Translations under genes and position numbers: made by a program
Shown: positions 51,430-58,616 of the stretch, piece by piece
How the letters are laid out: each line of letters opens with the position of its first letter
How positions within the stretch are numbered: position 1 is the first letter of the stretch
Origin: Terriglobales bacterium
Lineage (GTDB): Bacteria > Acidobacteriota > Terriglobia > Terriglobales > Acidobacteriaceae
Length of the DNA: 64,000 nt
Assembly: GCA_035764005.1 (NCBI GenBank)
Contig: DASTZZ010000107.1
Coordinates: 1 to 64,000, forward strand
Direction: 5' to 3'
Notes under the pieces: model-generated
Seen by the model: the letters and a program-made list of their open reading frames with translations, nothing else
Told to the model about the DNA's origin: nothing
Databases searched by the model: none

Positions 51430-51837
51430 TCAACAGAGCTCTAGTTGCACTTTGCGATAGCCGGCAATCAGCTCAAAATCAGCATGATTTGCGGTCACGA
51501 GACGCGCTCCTGCAGATCTGGCGGTCAGTGCGATCAGGAGATCAAAGTGTAAATCGCGAAGCTTTTCCGCATGGAAGACCTTGTCGGCACGAATCCTGCT
51601 AAGCAGCGTCCTGATTCAAGCCAGTTCTGCTCGGTTCGGCGTCAAGATTGGATGGTTCCGAGCAAGTCGTTCGACAAATTCGTGCTCTGACAGCTTAGTG
51701 GCTCCCCGGCTTAGCTCTGCGAGCACTACGGCTGAATTTCGCACCAGGCCGGTCGTTGCTGCGAGGCGCTGCTCGTGTCGGCCTGTACGGAGATGATCGA
51801 TAAATATTGAAGTATCGAAGACAACGAAATTACTCAT
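51430..51837 (-). pseudogene. vapC: VapC-type PIN-domain toxin interrupted by an in-frame TGA
   Basis: The reading frame from ATG 51837 encodes FVVFDTSIFIDHLRTGRHEQ (PIN catalytic aspartate) through RNHPILTPNRAELA, then meets TGA at 51616-51618. The same frame continues without another stop for 61 codons that complete the PIN domain (HFDLLIALTARSAGARLVTANHADFELI), to a TGA at 51430-51432. Full length would be 135 residues, normal for VapC. Only one base separates TGA from a sense codon, so this is a recent inactivation or a stop read through. The intact antitoxin gene overlaps its start by 8 bp. Confidence 0.85.
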
Positions 51838-52018
51838 CGTAGCCGGAAAATTCGAGCTTTCCGCCGTACTTCGACATCAGCTTCTTGAAACGCTTAAGAG
51901 CAACGATCTCGCGCAGCGCGGCGTGAACAGCTTCCGTTCGGGATTTGACGCCCAAAACCTCGGCTGCCTCATCTGCCAGTCGCTTATCGAGCCTAATAGA
52001 TGTAAGAGCCACTGCCAT
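51830..52018 (-). CDS. vapB: VapB-family antitoxin
   Basis: 62 residues. SIRLDKRLADEAAEVLGVKSRTEAVHAAL gives a VapB (DUF2191-type) ribbon-helix-helix, and LMSKYGGKLEFSGYDE is the typical toxin-binding tail. It overlaps the toxin reading frame by 8 bp. The toxin is broken, so the antitoxin may persist as an orphan or as protection against related toxins. ATGTATATACAT, a perfect palindrome 14 bp upstream of the start, is a likely operator. Confidence 0.88.
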   Translation of the reverse strand: MAVALTSIRLDKRLADEAAEVLGVKSRTEAVHAALREIVALKRFKKLMSKYGGKLEFSGYDE

Positions 52019-52031
52019 ATGTTCTGTCTAA

Positions 52032-52043
52032 ATGTATATACAT
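52032..52043. promoter_or_regulatory. Palindromic operator upstream of vapB
   Basis: ATGTATATACAT is a perfect 12 bp palindrome ending 14 bp before the vapB start codon (minus strand). Autoregulation by VapB-VapC complexes on such palindromes is usual for the family. Confidence 0.55.
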
Positions 52044-52156
52044 ACTACCAACACCATATATATCAATTCAATAGTAGCGACGGATATGTTGCCACGGACA
52101 CACCGAAAAAAGCTTCTCTGCGGAACTCGAAAGGCAAAGGGTTGACGGGCTGTTAA

Positions 52157-52174
52157 ATGATATCGTGATATCAT
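52157..52174. promoter_or_regulatory. Operator-like repeats upstream of fitA
   Basis: TGATATC occurs twice (52158-52164 and 52166-52172), the second within the palindrome TGATATCA. TTGACG (52142-52147) with TGATAT (52166-52171) gives an 18 bp-spaced promoter whose start point would be close to the ATG, suggesting a leaderless transcript. The repeats probably bind the antitoxin. Confidence 0.5.
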
Positions 52175-52181
52175 ATAATCT

Positions 52182-52448
52182 ATGGCAAGTCGAAAAGCTA
52201 AAGCGCAACTTGTTGTTCGCAATCTCGAGCCGGAGACTAAACGCCGTCTGCAGAAGCGCGCGGCCCGCCACGGCCGAAGTATGGAAGACGAGGTCCGTGA
52301 CATACTGCGCAACGCCGTCAAGGAGAACGCCGAGGCTACCGGTGGTCTGGGGACTGCTATTGCTCGTCTGTTCGCTGATTGTCGCCTGGATTCAGAAATT
52401 CCCGAATTACGGGGTCACGCGATCGAAACGGTCAGGTTCGACGAATGA
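52182..52448 (+). CDS. fitA: FitA-like antitoxin (ribbon-helix-helix)
   Basis: 88 residues. AQLVVRNLEPETKRRLQKRAARHGRSMEDEV is the Arc/FitA-type DNA-binding domain, followed by a C-terminal tail (GGLGTAIARLFADC, LRGHAIETVRFDE) that would occupy the toxin active site. It overlaps the toxin start by 4 bp (ATGA), the usual coupled arrangement. It is divergent from the vapB gene across a 163 bp promoter region. Complete and probably functional. Confidence 0.9.
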   Translation: MASRKAKAQLVVRNLEPETKRRLQKRAARHGRSMEDEVRDILRNAVKENAEATGGLGTAIARLFADCRLDSEIPELRGHAIETVRFDE

Positions 52449-52870
52449 TCATTCTCGATACGAATGTAATCTCCGCTCTAATGCGCCACCCAGCCGATGG
52501 GCAAGTGATTGCCTGGCTCGACCGGCAACCGCGTTCCTCGATTTGGACAACATCCATCACGCTGCTGGAGCTCCATTACGGTTTGCAAATCATTGCATCT
52601 GGCCGCAAGCGCTCGGCACTGATGCAGCGGCTCGAGACCCTGGTAACAGAAAACCTCGATAGAAGAATTGCGGCCTTTGACGCAAGCGCTGCTGAACACG
52701 CCGCCGATCTCATGGCGGGCAGAAAGAAAGCCGGACGTCCAGTAGAACTGAGAGACACAATGATCGCCGGAATTGCTCTCGCGTCGAATGCGGCCTTGGC
52801 CACCCGCAATAAACCCCACTTCGACGATCTTCCCGTTCCCATAATCGATCCGTGGATGACGAAACTTTAG
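52445..52870 (+). CDS. fitB: FitB-like PIN-domain ribonuclease toxin
   Basis: 141 residues. The PIN active-site acids are present: MIILDTNVISALM (first aspartate), TSITLLELHYGL (glutamate), RDTMIAGIALASNAALATRN (third aspartate) and the final HFDDLPVPIIDPW. These toxins cleave structured RNA, often tRNA, when free of antitoxin. The start is the ATG at 52445 that overlaps the fitA stop. Unlike the neighbouring vapC this copy is intact. It ends 11 bp before the convergent aldo/keto reductase gene. Confidence 0.92.
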   Translation: MIILDTNVISALMRHPADGQVIAWLDRQPRSSIWTTSITLLELHYGLQIIASGRKRSALMQRLETLVTENLDRRIAAFDASAAEHAADLMAGRKKAGRPVELRDTMIAGIALASNAALATRNKPHFDDLPVPIIDPWMTKL

Positions 52871-52881
52871 TTTCGGCTCGG

Positions 52882-53850
52882 TTAGCGGTTGTAAACCGGA
52901 ATTGGACCACGCAATTCTCTCCAGACTTCATCGCACGCTTTGACCACATCTTCTGGCAAACGTCCTTCTTCACACGCCGCGAGGTTCTGGGCGAGTTGCT
53001 CCGGACGCGATGCGCCGAGGATCACGCAATCGCTCGCGGTGTGATGCAGGAGCCAGTTGAAGGCAATGCTGATCAGCGAGCGTCCCGATTTCTCCGAAAT
53101 GACTTTCAGTTTCTCGACCGCTTCAAAGTCCTGCTTGTGCCAGTAGCGGTCCTGATAGAGCTTGTTGTTGTCGAACCGCGTGCCCGGAGTGACCGTCTGC
53201 ATCTGGTGCTTGCCGGTAAGCAGGCCGGCCGCGAGCGGGTTATAGACGATGTTGGATAACCCGTAGTGCTTGGTCATCGGCAGCCATTCCTGCTCGATGC
53301 CGCGCGCCAACAGGTTGTACATCGGTTGCGTGATCACCGCCGGCTTGTAGTTCTTCTTCTCGGCGATCCAGAGCATTTCGACCTGCTGCCATGCAGCGTA
53401 ATTGGAAGTAGCCGGATAGCGAATCTTGCCTTGCTTCACCAGCAATTCGAGCGTGTCGAGCGTTTCCTCAGTCGCGACGTCGTAATCGGGATAATGCAGA
53501 TAGTAGATGTCGAGATAGTCGGTCTGCAGCCTCTTCAGGCTCTCCTCGACTGCGCGCAGGATGGCTTTGCGCGAGAGGCCGCTCTGGTCGGGGCCGTCTC
53601 CCATTTTGAAACGGACCTTGCTGGCCAGGATGAGGTTCTTGCGGCGCCCTTTCAAAGCCTCGCCGAGCATGGTTTCAGCAACACCAAGCTGATACATGTT
53701 GGCGGTATCGAAGAAATTGATACCGGCCTCGATGCATTGATCGACCATGCGCGTCGAGGTCGCCTGATCCGCAGGTTTGCCGAATGTCATGGTGCCGAAG
53801 CAAAGGCGGGAGATATTCAGGTCAGTACGATTGAGCTTCTTGAACATCAT
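52882..53850 (-). CDS. Aldo/keto reductase
   Basis: 322 residues. The (beta/alpha)8 fold shows GTMTFGKPADQ, NFFDTANMYQLGVAETMLGEAL (catalytic aspartate and tyrosine), ILASKVRFKMGD (catalytic lysine) and DYLDIYYLHYPDYD (catalytic histidine); ISIAFNWLLHH and VILGASRPEQL bind NADPH. The closest general class is the AKR11/AKR12-type oxidoreductases. The start overlaps the aldolase gene stop by 4 bp, so it belongs to the sugar-acid island and may reduce an aldehyde product, for example tartronate semialdehyde, though no specific substrate can be proven. Confidence 0.92.
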   Translation of the reverse strand: MMFKKLNRTDLNISRLCFGTMTFGKPADQATSTRMVDQCIEAGINFFDTANMYQLGVAETMLGEALKGRRKNLILASKVRFKMGDGPDQSGLSRKAILRAVEESLKRLQTDYLDIYYLHYPDYDVATEETLDTLELLVKQGKIRYPATSNYAAWQQVEMLWIAEKKNYKPAVITQPMYNLLARGIEQEWLPMTKHYGLSNIVYNPLAAGLLTGKHQMQTVTPGTRFDNNKLYQDRYWHKQDFEAVEKLKVISEKSGRSLISIAFNWLLHHTASDCVILGASRPEQLAQNLAACEEGRLPEDVVKACDEVWRELRGPIPVYNR

Positions 53851-54656
53851 CGGGCAGGAGTGCTCGCTTTCCGGTTATGAATGGCCTCGTTTAATTGTTT
53901 AAGAATCGTCTGCGCGCCGATCCGCAGACACGCAATGTCGTTGCCGCAGAAAAGCAGGTCGATTCCCTGGTCGACCCAGAACTGCACGTCAGGGAGAGGA
54001 GCGCCGACCGCGACCAGTTTGTCGTGCTTCCGCGCACTGCGCAGAATCTTCTGAATCGCTTCGGCCACTTTCGGGTGCGTTGTCTGGCCGGGCACGCCAA
54101 GACTCGCGGAAAGATCCGCTGGGCCGATGAAAATATCGATGCCATCGATCACGCAGAGTTCATCGACGCGATTTACCGCCTCCTCAGTTTCAATCTGGAT
54201 CATCAGGCAAAGTTCAGAGTTGACCTTCTGCTGAGCGGCGGGAAGGCTGTCGGTGATTCCATAATCGAGTGCGCGAGGAACGCTGAAATATCCGCGCGCG
54301 CCTGCCGGCCGAAAACGGGCGTGCTGGGTGAACGCGCGCACGATCTCCGGCGAGTCAGCCATTGGCAGGTCGAGGATGTCCGGTCCGCACTCGGCCGCCT
54401 TGAGCACGCTCTCGCGGCGATTGTCGGGGATGCGAATCATCGTGAGCATCCCAGCGCCCGAAGCAATGCGACACAGATTGGCTGCTTCGGCGAACGTAAT
54501 GTGCGCGTGCTCCATCTCGATCCAGAGCACGCGAAAGCCAAGCTTGGCTGCGATCTCGACAAAGATCGGATCGTAGAAATATGCAGCGATGCCCAGCAGA
54601 GGTGCGCCGGATTCTTTAACTGCGCGGCTCACGCGCGTTGTTCTTTTTTCACTCAT
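53847..54656 (-). CDS. HpcH/HpaI-family aldolase (2-keto-3-deoxy-sugar-acid aldolase-like)
   Basis: 269 residues. The barrel shows RVLWIEMEHAHIT, LTMIRIPDN, GYFSVPRALDYG, MIQIETEEAVNRVDEL (metal-binding glutamate) and the signature IDIFIGPADLSASLGVPGQ (aspartate). This family cleaves 5-keto-4-deoxyglucarate or 2-keto-3-deoxyaldonates to pyruvate (or tartronate semialdehyde) and an aldehyde, with a divalent metal. In this neighbourhood it would use the products of the dehydratases and glucarate/galactarate enzymes. It overlaps the aldo/keto reductase gene by 4 bp. GarL-like function is the best guess. Confidence 0.88.
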   Translation of the reverse strand: MSEKRTTRVSRAVKESGAPLLGIAAYFYDPIFVEIAAKLGFRVLWIEMEHAHITFAEAANLCRIASGAGMLTMIRIPDNRRESVLKAAECGPDILDLPMADSPEIVRAFTQHARFRPAGARGYFSVPRALDYGITDSLPAAQQKVNSELCLMIQIETEEAVNRVDELCVIDGIDIFIGPADLSASLGVPGQTTHPKVAEAIQKILRSARKHDKLVAVGAPLPDVQFWVDQGIDLLFCGNDIACLRIGAQTILKQLNEAIHNRKASTPAR

Positions 54657-55112
54657 CGAATGGTCGCCCGGTGACAGGAATCGTGTGATGTGGATAATGT
54701 TCGGTGCACGCTGGCTTCATCGGTTTTATTCAGCAGAATGCCGGGTTCAAGTCCGGAACAGCAGAGAATATCAAGACGGAGGTTTTCGGTTTTTGGAAGA
54801 TGAGACTCTAGTTCGGGAAAGGCCGAATTCATTTGCAACGAGCCCTTCTACTTTCTGTCATCCTGAAGCGCATCCTTTGCGCGAAGGATCTCCGATGATG
54901 CTTCAGGCTGAAATGCCCTTGAGAGGCCCTTCGGCCGAGCGGTCGTGACGGTATGGTGAAGGAGCCACTCGAATGCGATCAAGTCAGATGCCTTTACGGG
55001 AGATCCTTCGCGCAACAGAAGCGCTTCAGGATGACAGAACCGAAAAACATCGACATCCACAGAATGAATCTACAAAAACGCTGAAATCCCCAGTTTTACG
55101 CTGAGGCAAACG
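54657..55112. other. Intergenic region between the aldolase and transporter genes
   Basis: About 456 bp between divergent genes; most is the structured repeat listed at 54855-55037. The part nearest the aldolase gene (54657-54850) should hold its promoter but shows no clear box. The part next to the transporter gene (55038-55112) contains GAGG at 55103-55106, the ribosome-binding site for the TTG start at 55113. Confidence 0.55.
54855..55037. repeat. Structured inverted-repeat element (copy 2)
   Basis: Left arm 54855-54893 (TCTGTCATCCTGAAG.., internal GCGC-ATCCTTT-GCGC hairpin) and right arm 54999-55037 (GGAGATCCTTC.., internal GCGC-AACAGAA-GCGC hairpin) are complementary. Body sequence GATGCTTCAGGCTGAAATGCC matches copy 1 at 42569-42716. 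This copy is longer, by about 35 bp in the centre, and stays between divergent genes. Confidence 0.85.
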
Positions 55113-56390
55113 TTGTCATCGACCATCACCCCGGCTCCCGCTAGCACGCAGGATCAACGTTGGCTGCGCATTCTCACCGTTTCGTTCGTCATGTACACCA
55201 TCTCGTACATCGACCGCACCAACGTGTCGATGGCGCTGCCGCAAATGAGCGCGCAGTTGCACATGGATCCGCAGCAGGCGGGAGATGCGGTGGGCATCTT
55301 CTTCTGGGGATACCTTTTCCTCCAGATGCCTGCCGGACATCTCGCGCAAACCTGGAGCGCGAAACGCGTTGTGGCCATTCTGCTGGTTGCCTGGGGACTC
55401 TGTTCGATTGCAACTGGCCTCGTGAACACGGCGCGCGAGTTCTGGATCATGCGTCTCGTTTTGGGACTGGCAGAGGGCGGAGTCTGGCCGGCGGTGCTGG
55501 TATTGGTTGCGCATTGGTTTCCGCGCCATGAGCGAGCGCGCGCGAACGCCTACTGGATGTTGTGCCTTCCGCTCTCGGTCGTGATTTCCTCACCGTTCTC
55601 CGGATGGCTGCTGAAGCACTGGAACTGGCGAGTGCTGCTGATCGTCGAAGGCGCCTTTCCGTTCCTGTGGCTGCTCATCTGGCTGGCGATGATCGACGAC
55701 TATCCCAAAGATGCGAAATGGATCTCGGCGGGCGAGCGCGACTATCTCGAAACCACCCTCGCTCAGGAAGCCGCCGAGGCAAGAAGCGCGGAACGCACAG
55801 GATACCTGGCTACGCTGCTTTCCCCACAAGTGCTGCTCTTGATCGTGATTTATTTCATGCGCAATTTCGGCAGTTACGGATCGCTGTTCTGGCTGCCATC
55901 CGCCCTCGAAAAAGCCAAGAATCTCAGCGAGCTCACGCTGGGAAACATCGTCAGCATTCCTTACATTTTGGCAGCAATCATGATGGTGGCAACCGCCAAG
56001 AGCTCCGACAGAACCGGCGAACGTCGTGCGCACATGAGCGTAACGTTCATTGTCTCGGGTGGAGCATTTTTGCTCGCGCTGGCTGTGCAGCAGCGACCAT
56101 TGCTTTGCTTCTCATTACTCTCCATAGCAGTCGGCGCCGTGTACGCGTCGCTTGGACCATTTTGGGCGATCCCCACGGAAACTTTGCCGCAGAAATCAGT
56201 AGCCAGTGCAATGGGACTGATCAATGCAATTGGAAATCTCGGAGGCTATTTCGGACCGGTCGTGATCGGATATTTCCTGAAGCGCTCCGGCGGATTCGTG
56301 TATGGGTTCGGAAGCTTAGGCGCCGCGCTGCTGCTTGGGGCCGTGCTGTGCTTCTGTCTGCGCCCGGCTCAGCGACGAGCCGCTACTTGA
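55113..56390 (+). CDS. MFS transporter of the anion:cation symporter family (hexuronate/glucarate type)
   Basis: 425 residues, 12 membrane segments. The signature YTISYIDRTNVSMALPQM near the N-terminus and GIFFWGYLFLQMPAGHLA are typical of the ACS family (ExuT, GudP, DgoT); GLAEGGVWPAVLVLVAHWF and LINAIGNLGGYFGPVVIGYF are the other conserved blocks. These carry organic anions with protons into the cell. In this cluster it is the likely importer of aldarates or aldonates. The start is a TTG with GAGG 6 bp upstream; no ATG is near. The next gene on the strand is a dehydratase, 245 bp away. Confidence 0.9.
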   Translation: MSSTITPAPASTQDQRWLRILTVSFVMYTISYIDRTNVSMALPQMSAQLHMDPQQAGDAVGIFFWGYLFLQMPAGHLAQTWSAKRVVAILLVAWGLCSIATGLVNTAREFWIMRLVLGLAEGGVWPAVLVLVAHWFPRHERARANAYWMLCLPLSVVISSPFSGWLLKHWNWRVLLIVEGAFPFLWLLIWLAMIDDYPKDAKWISAGERDYLETTLAQEAAEARSAERTGYLATLLSPQVLLLIVIYFMRNFGSYGSLFWLPSALEKAKNLSELTLGNIVSIPYILAAIMMVATAKSSDRTGERRAHMSVTFIVSGGAFLLALAVQQRPLLCFSLLSIAVGAVYASLGPFWAIPTETLPQKSVASAMGLINAIGNLGGYFGPVVIGYFLKRSGGFVYGFGSLGAALLLGAVLCFCLRPAQRRAAT

Positions 56391-56430
56391 GTCGCAACGG
56401 AGCCGTGGACAGACAGGCACAGCAAGACAA

Positions 56431-56571
56431 TTGAACACGGAGGGCACGGAGGACGCAGAGGTAGATTCAGGCTTCGAAAAATCGCTACACACTTTCAACA
56501 CTGGTCCTGGAACGGAATCAGGCTTTTTGGCGTCTTGATCCCTCTGTGTCCTCCGTGCCCTCCGTGTTCAA
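56431..56571. repeat. 31 bp inverted repeat of CACGGAGG words
   Basis: Left arm 56431-56461 and right arm 56541-56571 are complementary at 30 of 31 positions: TTGAACACGGAGGGCACGG to GGACGCAGAGG and its complement. The loop is 79 bp. A run of T follows the right arm (56571-56582), as in a terminator for the transporter gene, but the arms also resemble the CACGAAGG-type repeats elsewhere. Confidence 0.8.
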
Positions 56572-56635
56572 ATTATTTTTTTCTCCGTGGCTCCATGCTG
56601 AACTGAATGTTGACTTTTCCAGGCGATGAAGACGA

Positions 56636-58354
56636 ATGAGCGATAAACCGCAGGGGCTCGATGGTGGGCTCACCAATTATGGCGATCGTAAGTTTTCGCG
56701 ATATCTGCGGCGGTCGTTTGCTCGTTCCATGGGCTTTTCCGGAGCAATGCTCGATAGGCCGATAGTCGGGATTGCGACCTCGGGCAGCGGCTTCAATAAC
56801 TGTCATCGCACGATGGAGGATCTCGTCGCGGCTGTCTCGCGTGGCGTACTCGCGGCCGGTGGGCTTCCTCTGCCCTTTCCAACGATTTCTCTCGGCGAAG
56901 TTTTTCTAAATCCCACCAGCATGATGTTTCGCAACCTCATGTCGATGGATGTGGAGGAGATGATCCGGGCGCAGCCGATGGACTCGGTTGTTCTGATCGG
57001 CGGTTGCGATAAGACGGTTCCGGCGCAGCTTATGGGCGCGGCCTCGGCGGGAAAGCCGGCGATTCAGCTTGTCACCGGACCGATGATGACTGGACGCTAT
57101 CGCGGTGAGCGTCTTGGGGCTTGCACGGACTGCCGCCGGTTTTGGGCGAAGTATCGCGCCGGCGAAGTGAGCGACGAAGAGATTTTTGAAGTTGAAGGCA
57201 ATCTCGCAGTCACTGCCGGCACTTGTGCCGTAATGGGAACGGCGAGCACGATGGCCTGCGTCGCCGAGGCGCTTGGCATGACGCTACCAGAGACAGCAGC
57301 GATTCCAGCGGTTCACGCGGCGCGACTCGTCGCTGCCGAGAACACCGGGAAGACAGCTGTACGTCTCGCTAATCAGCCTATTTCTCCCGAACAAATCATC
57401 ACGCCGAAATCTGTCGAGAACGCCCTGCGAGTTCTGCTCGCGATTGGCGGATCGACTAATGCAGTGATTCACCTCACCGCGATCGCGGGCCGGCTTGGCA
57501 TTCCGCTCTCATACGACCAATTGAATCGAATGTCCGATGAGACTCCGGTACTGGTCGATCTCAAGCCGGTGGGCGAGGGCTACATGGAAGATTTTCACGC
57601 TGCCGGTGGAATGGCGGCTCTGCTGCGTGAACTGCGTCCGCTGCTTCATCTCGACTGCATAGGCGTCGATGGACGCAAGTTGAGTGAACGGCTCACAGAC
57701 GACAAGCACTCGACCTTTGTTGATCACAAAGTGATTCATCGACTATCTGAACCCGTTTCGCCTGACGGAGGCATCGTTGCTCTGCGCGGGAGCCTCGCTC
57801 CCGACGGCGCCATCTTCAAACGCGCTGCTGCAAATCCTTCATCTTTCGAATGCGAAGGTCGTGCGGTTGTCTTCGATGGACTGGATGATCTTGCGACGCG
57901 CATTGATGATCCCGATCTCGACGTAGCTCCGCTGGATTTTCTCGTGCTCAAGAACGCCGGGCCATTGGCCGCGGCGATGCCGGAAGCGGGCTATCTTCCC
58001 ATACCTGGCAAACTCGCTCGTAAAGGAGTGAAAGACATGGTGCGCATTTCCGATGCGCGAATGAGCGGTACCGCGTTTGGAACTGTCGTGCTCCATGTCG
58101 CTCCGGAAGCTGCGACCGGAGGCGCGCTCGCCGCTGTGCGAACCGGGGACCGCATTGCGTTATCCGTTTCGAAGAAACGCCTCGACCTGCTGATCTCAGA
58201 AGAAGAGCGGAAGGCAAGACTCGCAGGATTCCGACCGCCCCCAGTTCCAGAGCGCGGCTACGCAGGACTGTACCGCCGCTGCGTCATGCAGGCACCGCAA
58301 GGGTGCGACTTCGACTTTCTTGTGAAGCCGACCAGGACTGCCGGCAAGGATTAA
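56636..58354 (+). CDS. IlvD/EDD-family sugar-acid dehydratase (first)
   Basis: 572 residues. Iron-sulfur cysteines are visible in VLIGGCDKTVPAQLMGA, GACTDCRRFWAKY and TAGTCAVMGTASTMACVAEAL. The family blocks LRVLLAIGGSTNAVIHLTAI and VRISDARMSGTAFGTVVLH-VAPEAA (Mg-binding and catalytic serine) are intact. EDD-family enzymes dehydrate dihydroxy acids or aldonates such as L-arabinonate, D-xylonate and gluconate. Here, among sugar-acid genes, an aldonate substrate is likelier than branched-chain amino acid synthesis. It shares only moderate similarity with the other EDD gene at 58.6-60.3 kb, so the substrates probably differ. Confidence 0.88.
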   Translation: MSDKPQGLDGGLTNYGDRKFSRYLRRSFARSMGFSGAMLDRPIVGIATSGSGFNNCHRTMEDLVAAVSRGVLAAGGLPLPFPTISLGEVFLNPTSMMFRNLMSMDVEEMIRAQPMDSVVLIGGCDKTVPAQLMGAASAGKPAIQLVTGPMMTGRYRGERLGACTDCRRFWAKYRAGEVSDEEIFEVEGNLAVTAGTCAVMGTASTMACVAEALGMTLPETAAIPAVHAARLVAAENTGKTAVRLANQPISPEQIITPKSVENALRVLLAIGGSTNAVIHLTAIAGRLGIPLSYDQLNRMSDETPVLVDLKPVGEGYMEDFHAAGGMAALLRELRPLLHLDCIGVDGRKLSERLTDDKHSTFVDHKVIHRLSEPVSPDGGIVALRGSLAPDGAIFKRAAANPSSFECEGRAVVFDGLDDLATRIDDPDLDVAPLDFLVLKNAGPLAAAMPEAGYLPIPGKLARKGVKDMVRISDARMSGTAFGTVVLHVAPEAATGGALAAVRTGDRIALSVSKKRLDLLISEEERKARLAGFRPPPVPERGYAGLYRRCVMQAPQGCDFDFLVKPTRTAGKD

Positions 58355-58616
58355 CTTATTTCGGCGCTGATTGTCTTGCGTGCGCTTTGCCAAAAAAATC
58401 CCTGTTGTTTCCCTGTTAATTCTTTGAAAGCCCGAGTCAGTGCAAGGAAGTCCTGTGATGTCTTTGCATTACCGCCCAAATGCCCGCTTTCCCTGTTAAT
58501 TCCCTGGTCGTGAAAGAAATTTTCGAATTTGCGGCCAAATTTGCGGATTTTCGTGTTTTCACGAATCCATTCCCTGTATATATCGCTGTTCCTTCAAGAA
58601 AGTTGCCGATTCTGAT
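58355..58616. other. Intergenic region between the convergent dehydratase genes, with repeated words
   Basis: 262 bp without a gene. TTTCCCTGTTAATTC occurs twice (58408-58422 and 58488-58502), with degenerate TTCCCTGTATATATC at 58570. AATTTGCGG is also doubled (around 58526-58548). The convergent arrangement makes this a shared terminator region. Confidence 0.65.

Noticed and set aside
51616-51618. TGA in vapC read as selenocysteine
   Set aside because: PIN-domain toxins have no selenocysteine at this position and no SECIS-like hairpin is evident after the codon; a nonsense mutation is simpler.
52174-52179. TATAAT as the -10 element of fitA
   Set aside because: Its start point would fall inside the coding sequence and TTGACG lies 26 bp upstream; TGATAT at 52166-52171 has better spacing.
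54848-55060. Minus-strand frame with CHPEALLLREGSP and SSEILRAKDALQDD
   Set aside because: Translation of repeat copy 2, no family similarity or ribosome-binding site.
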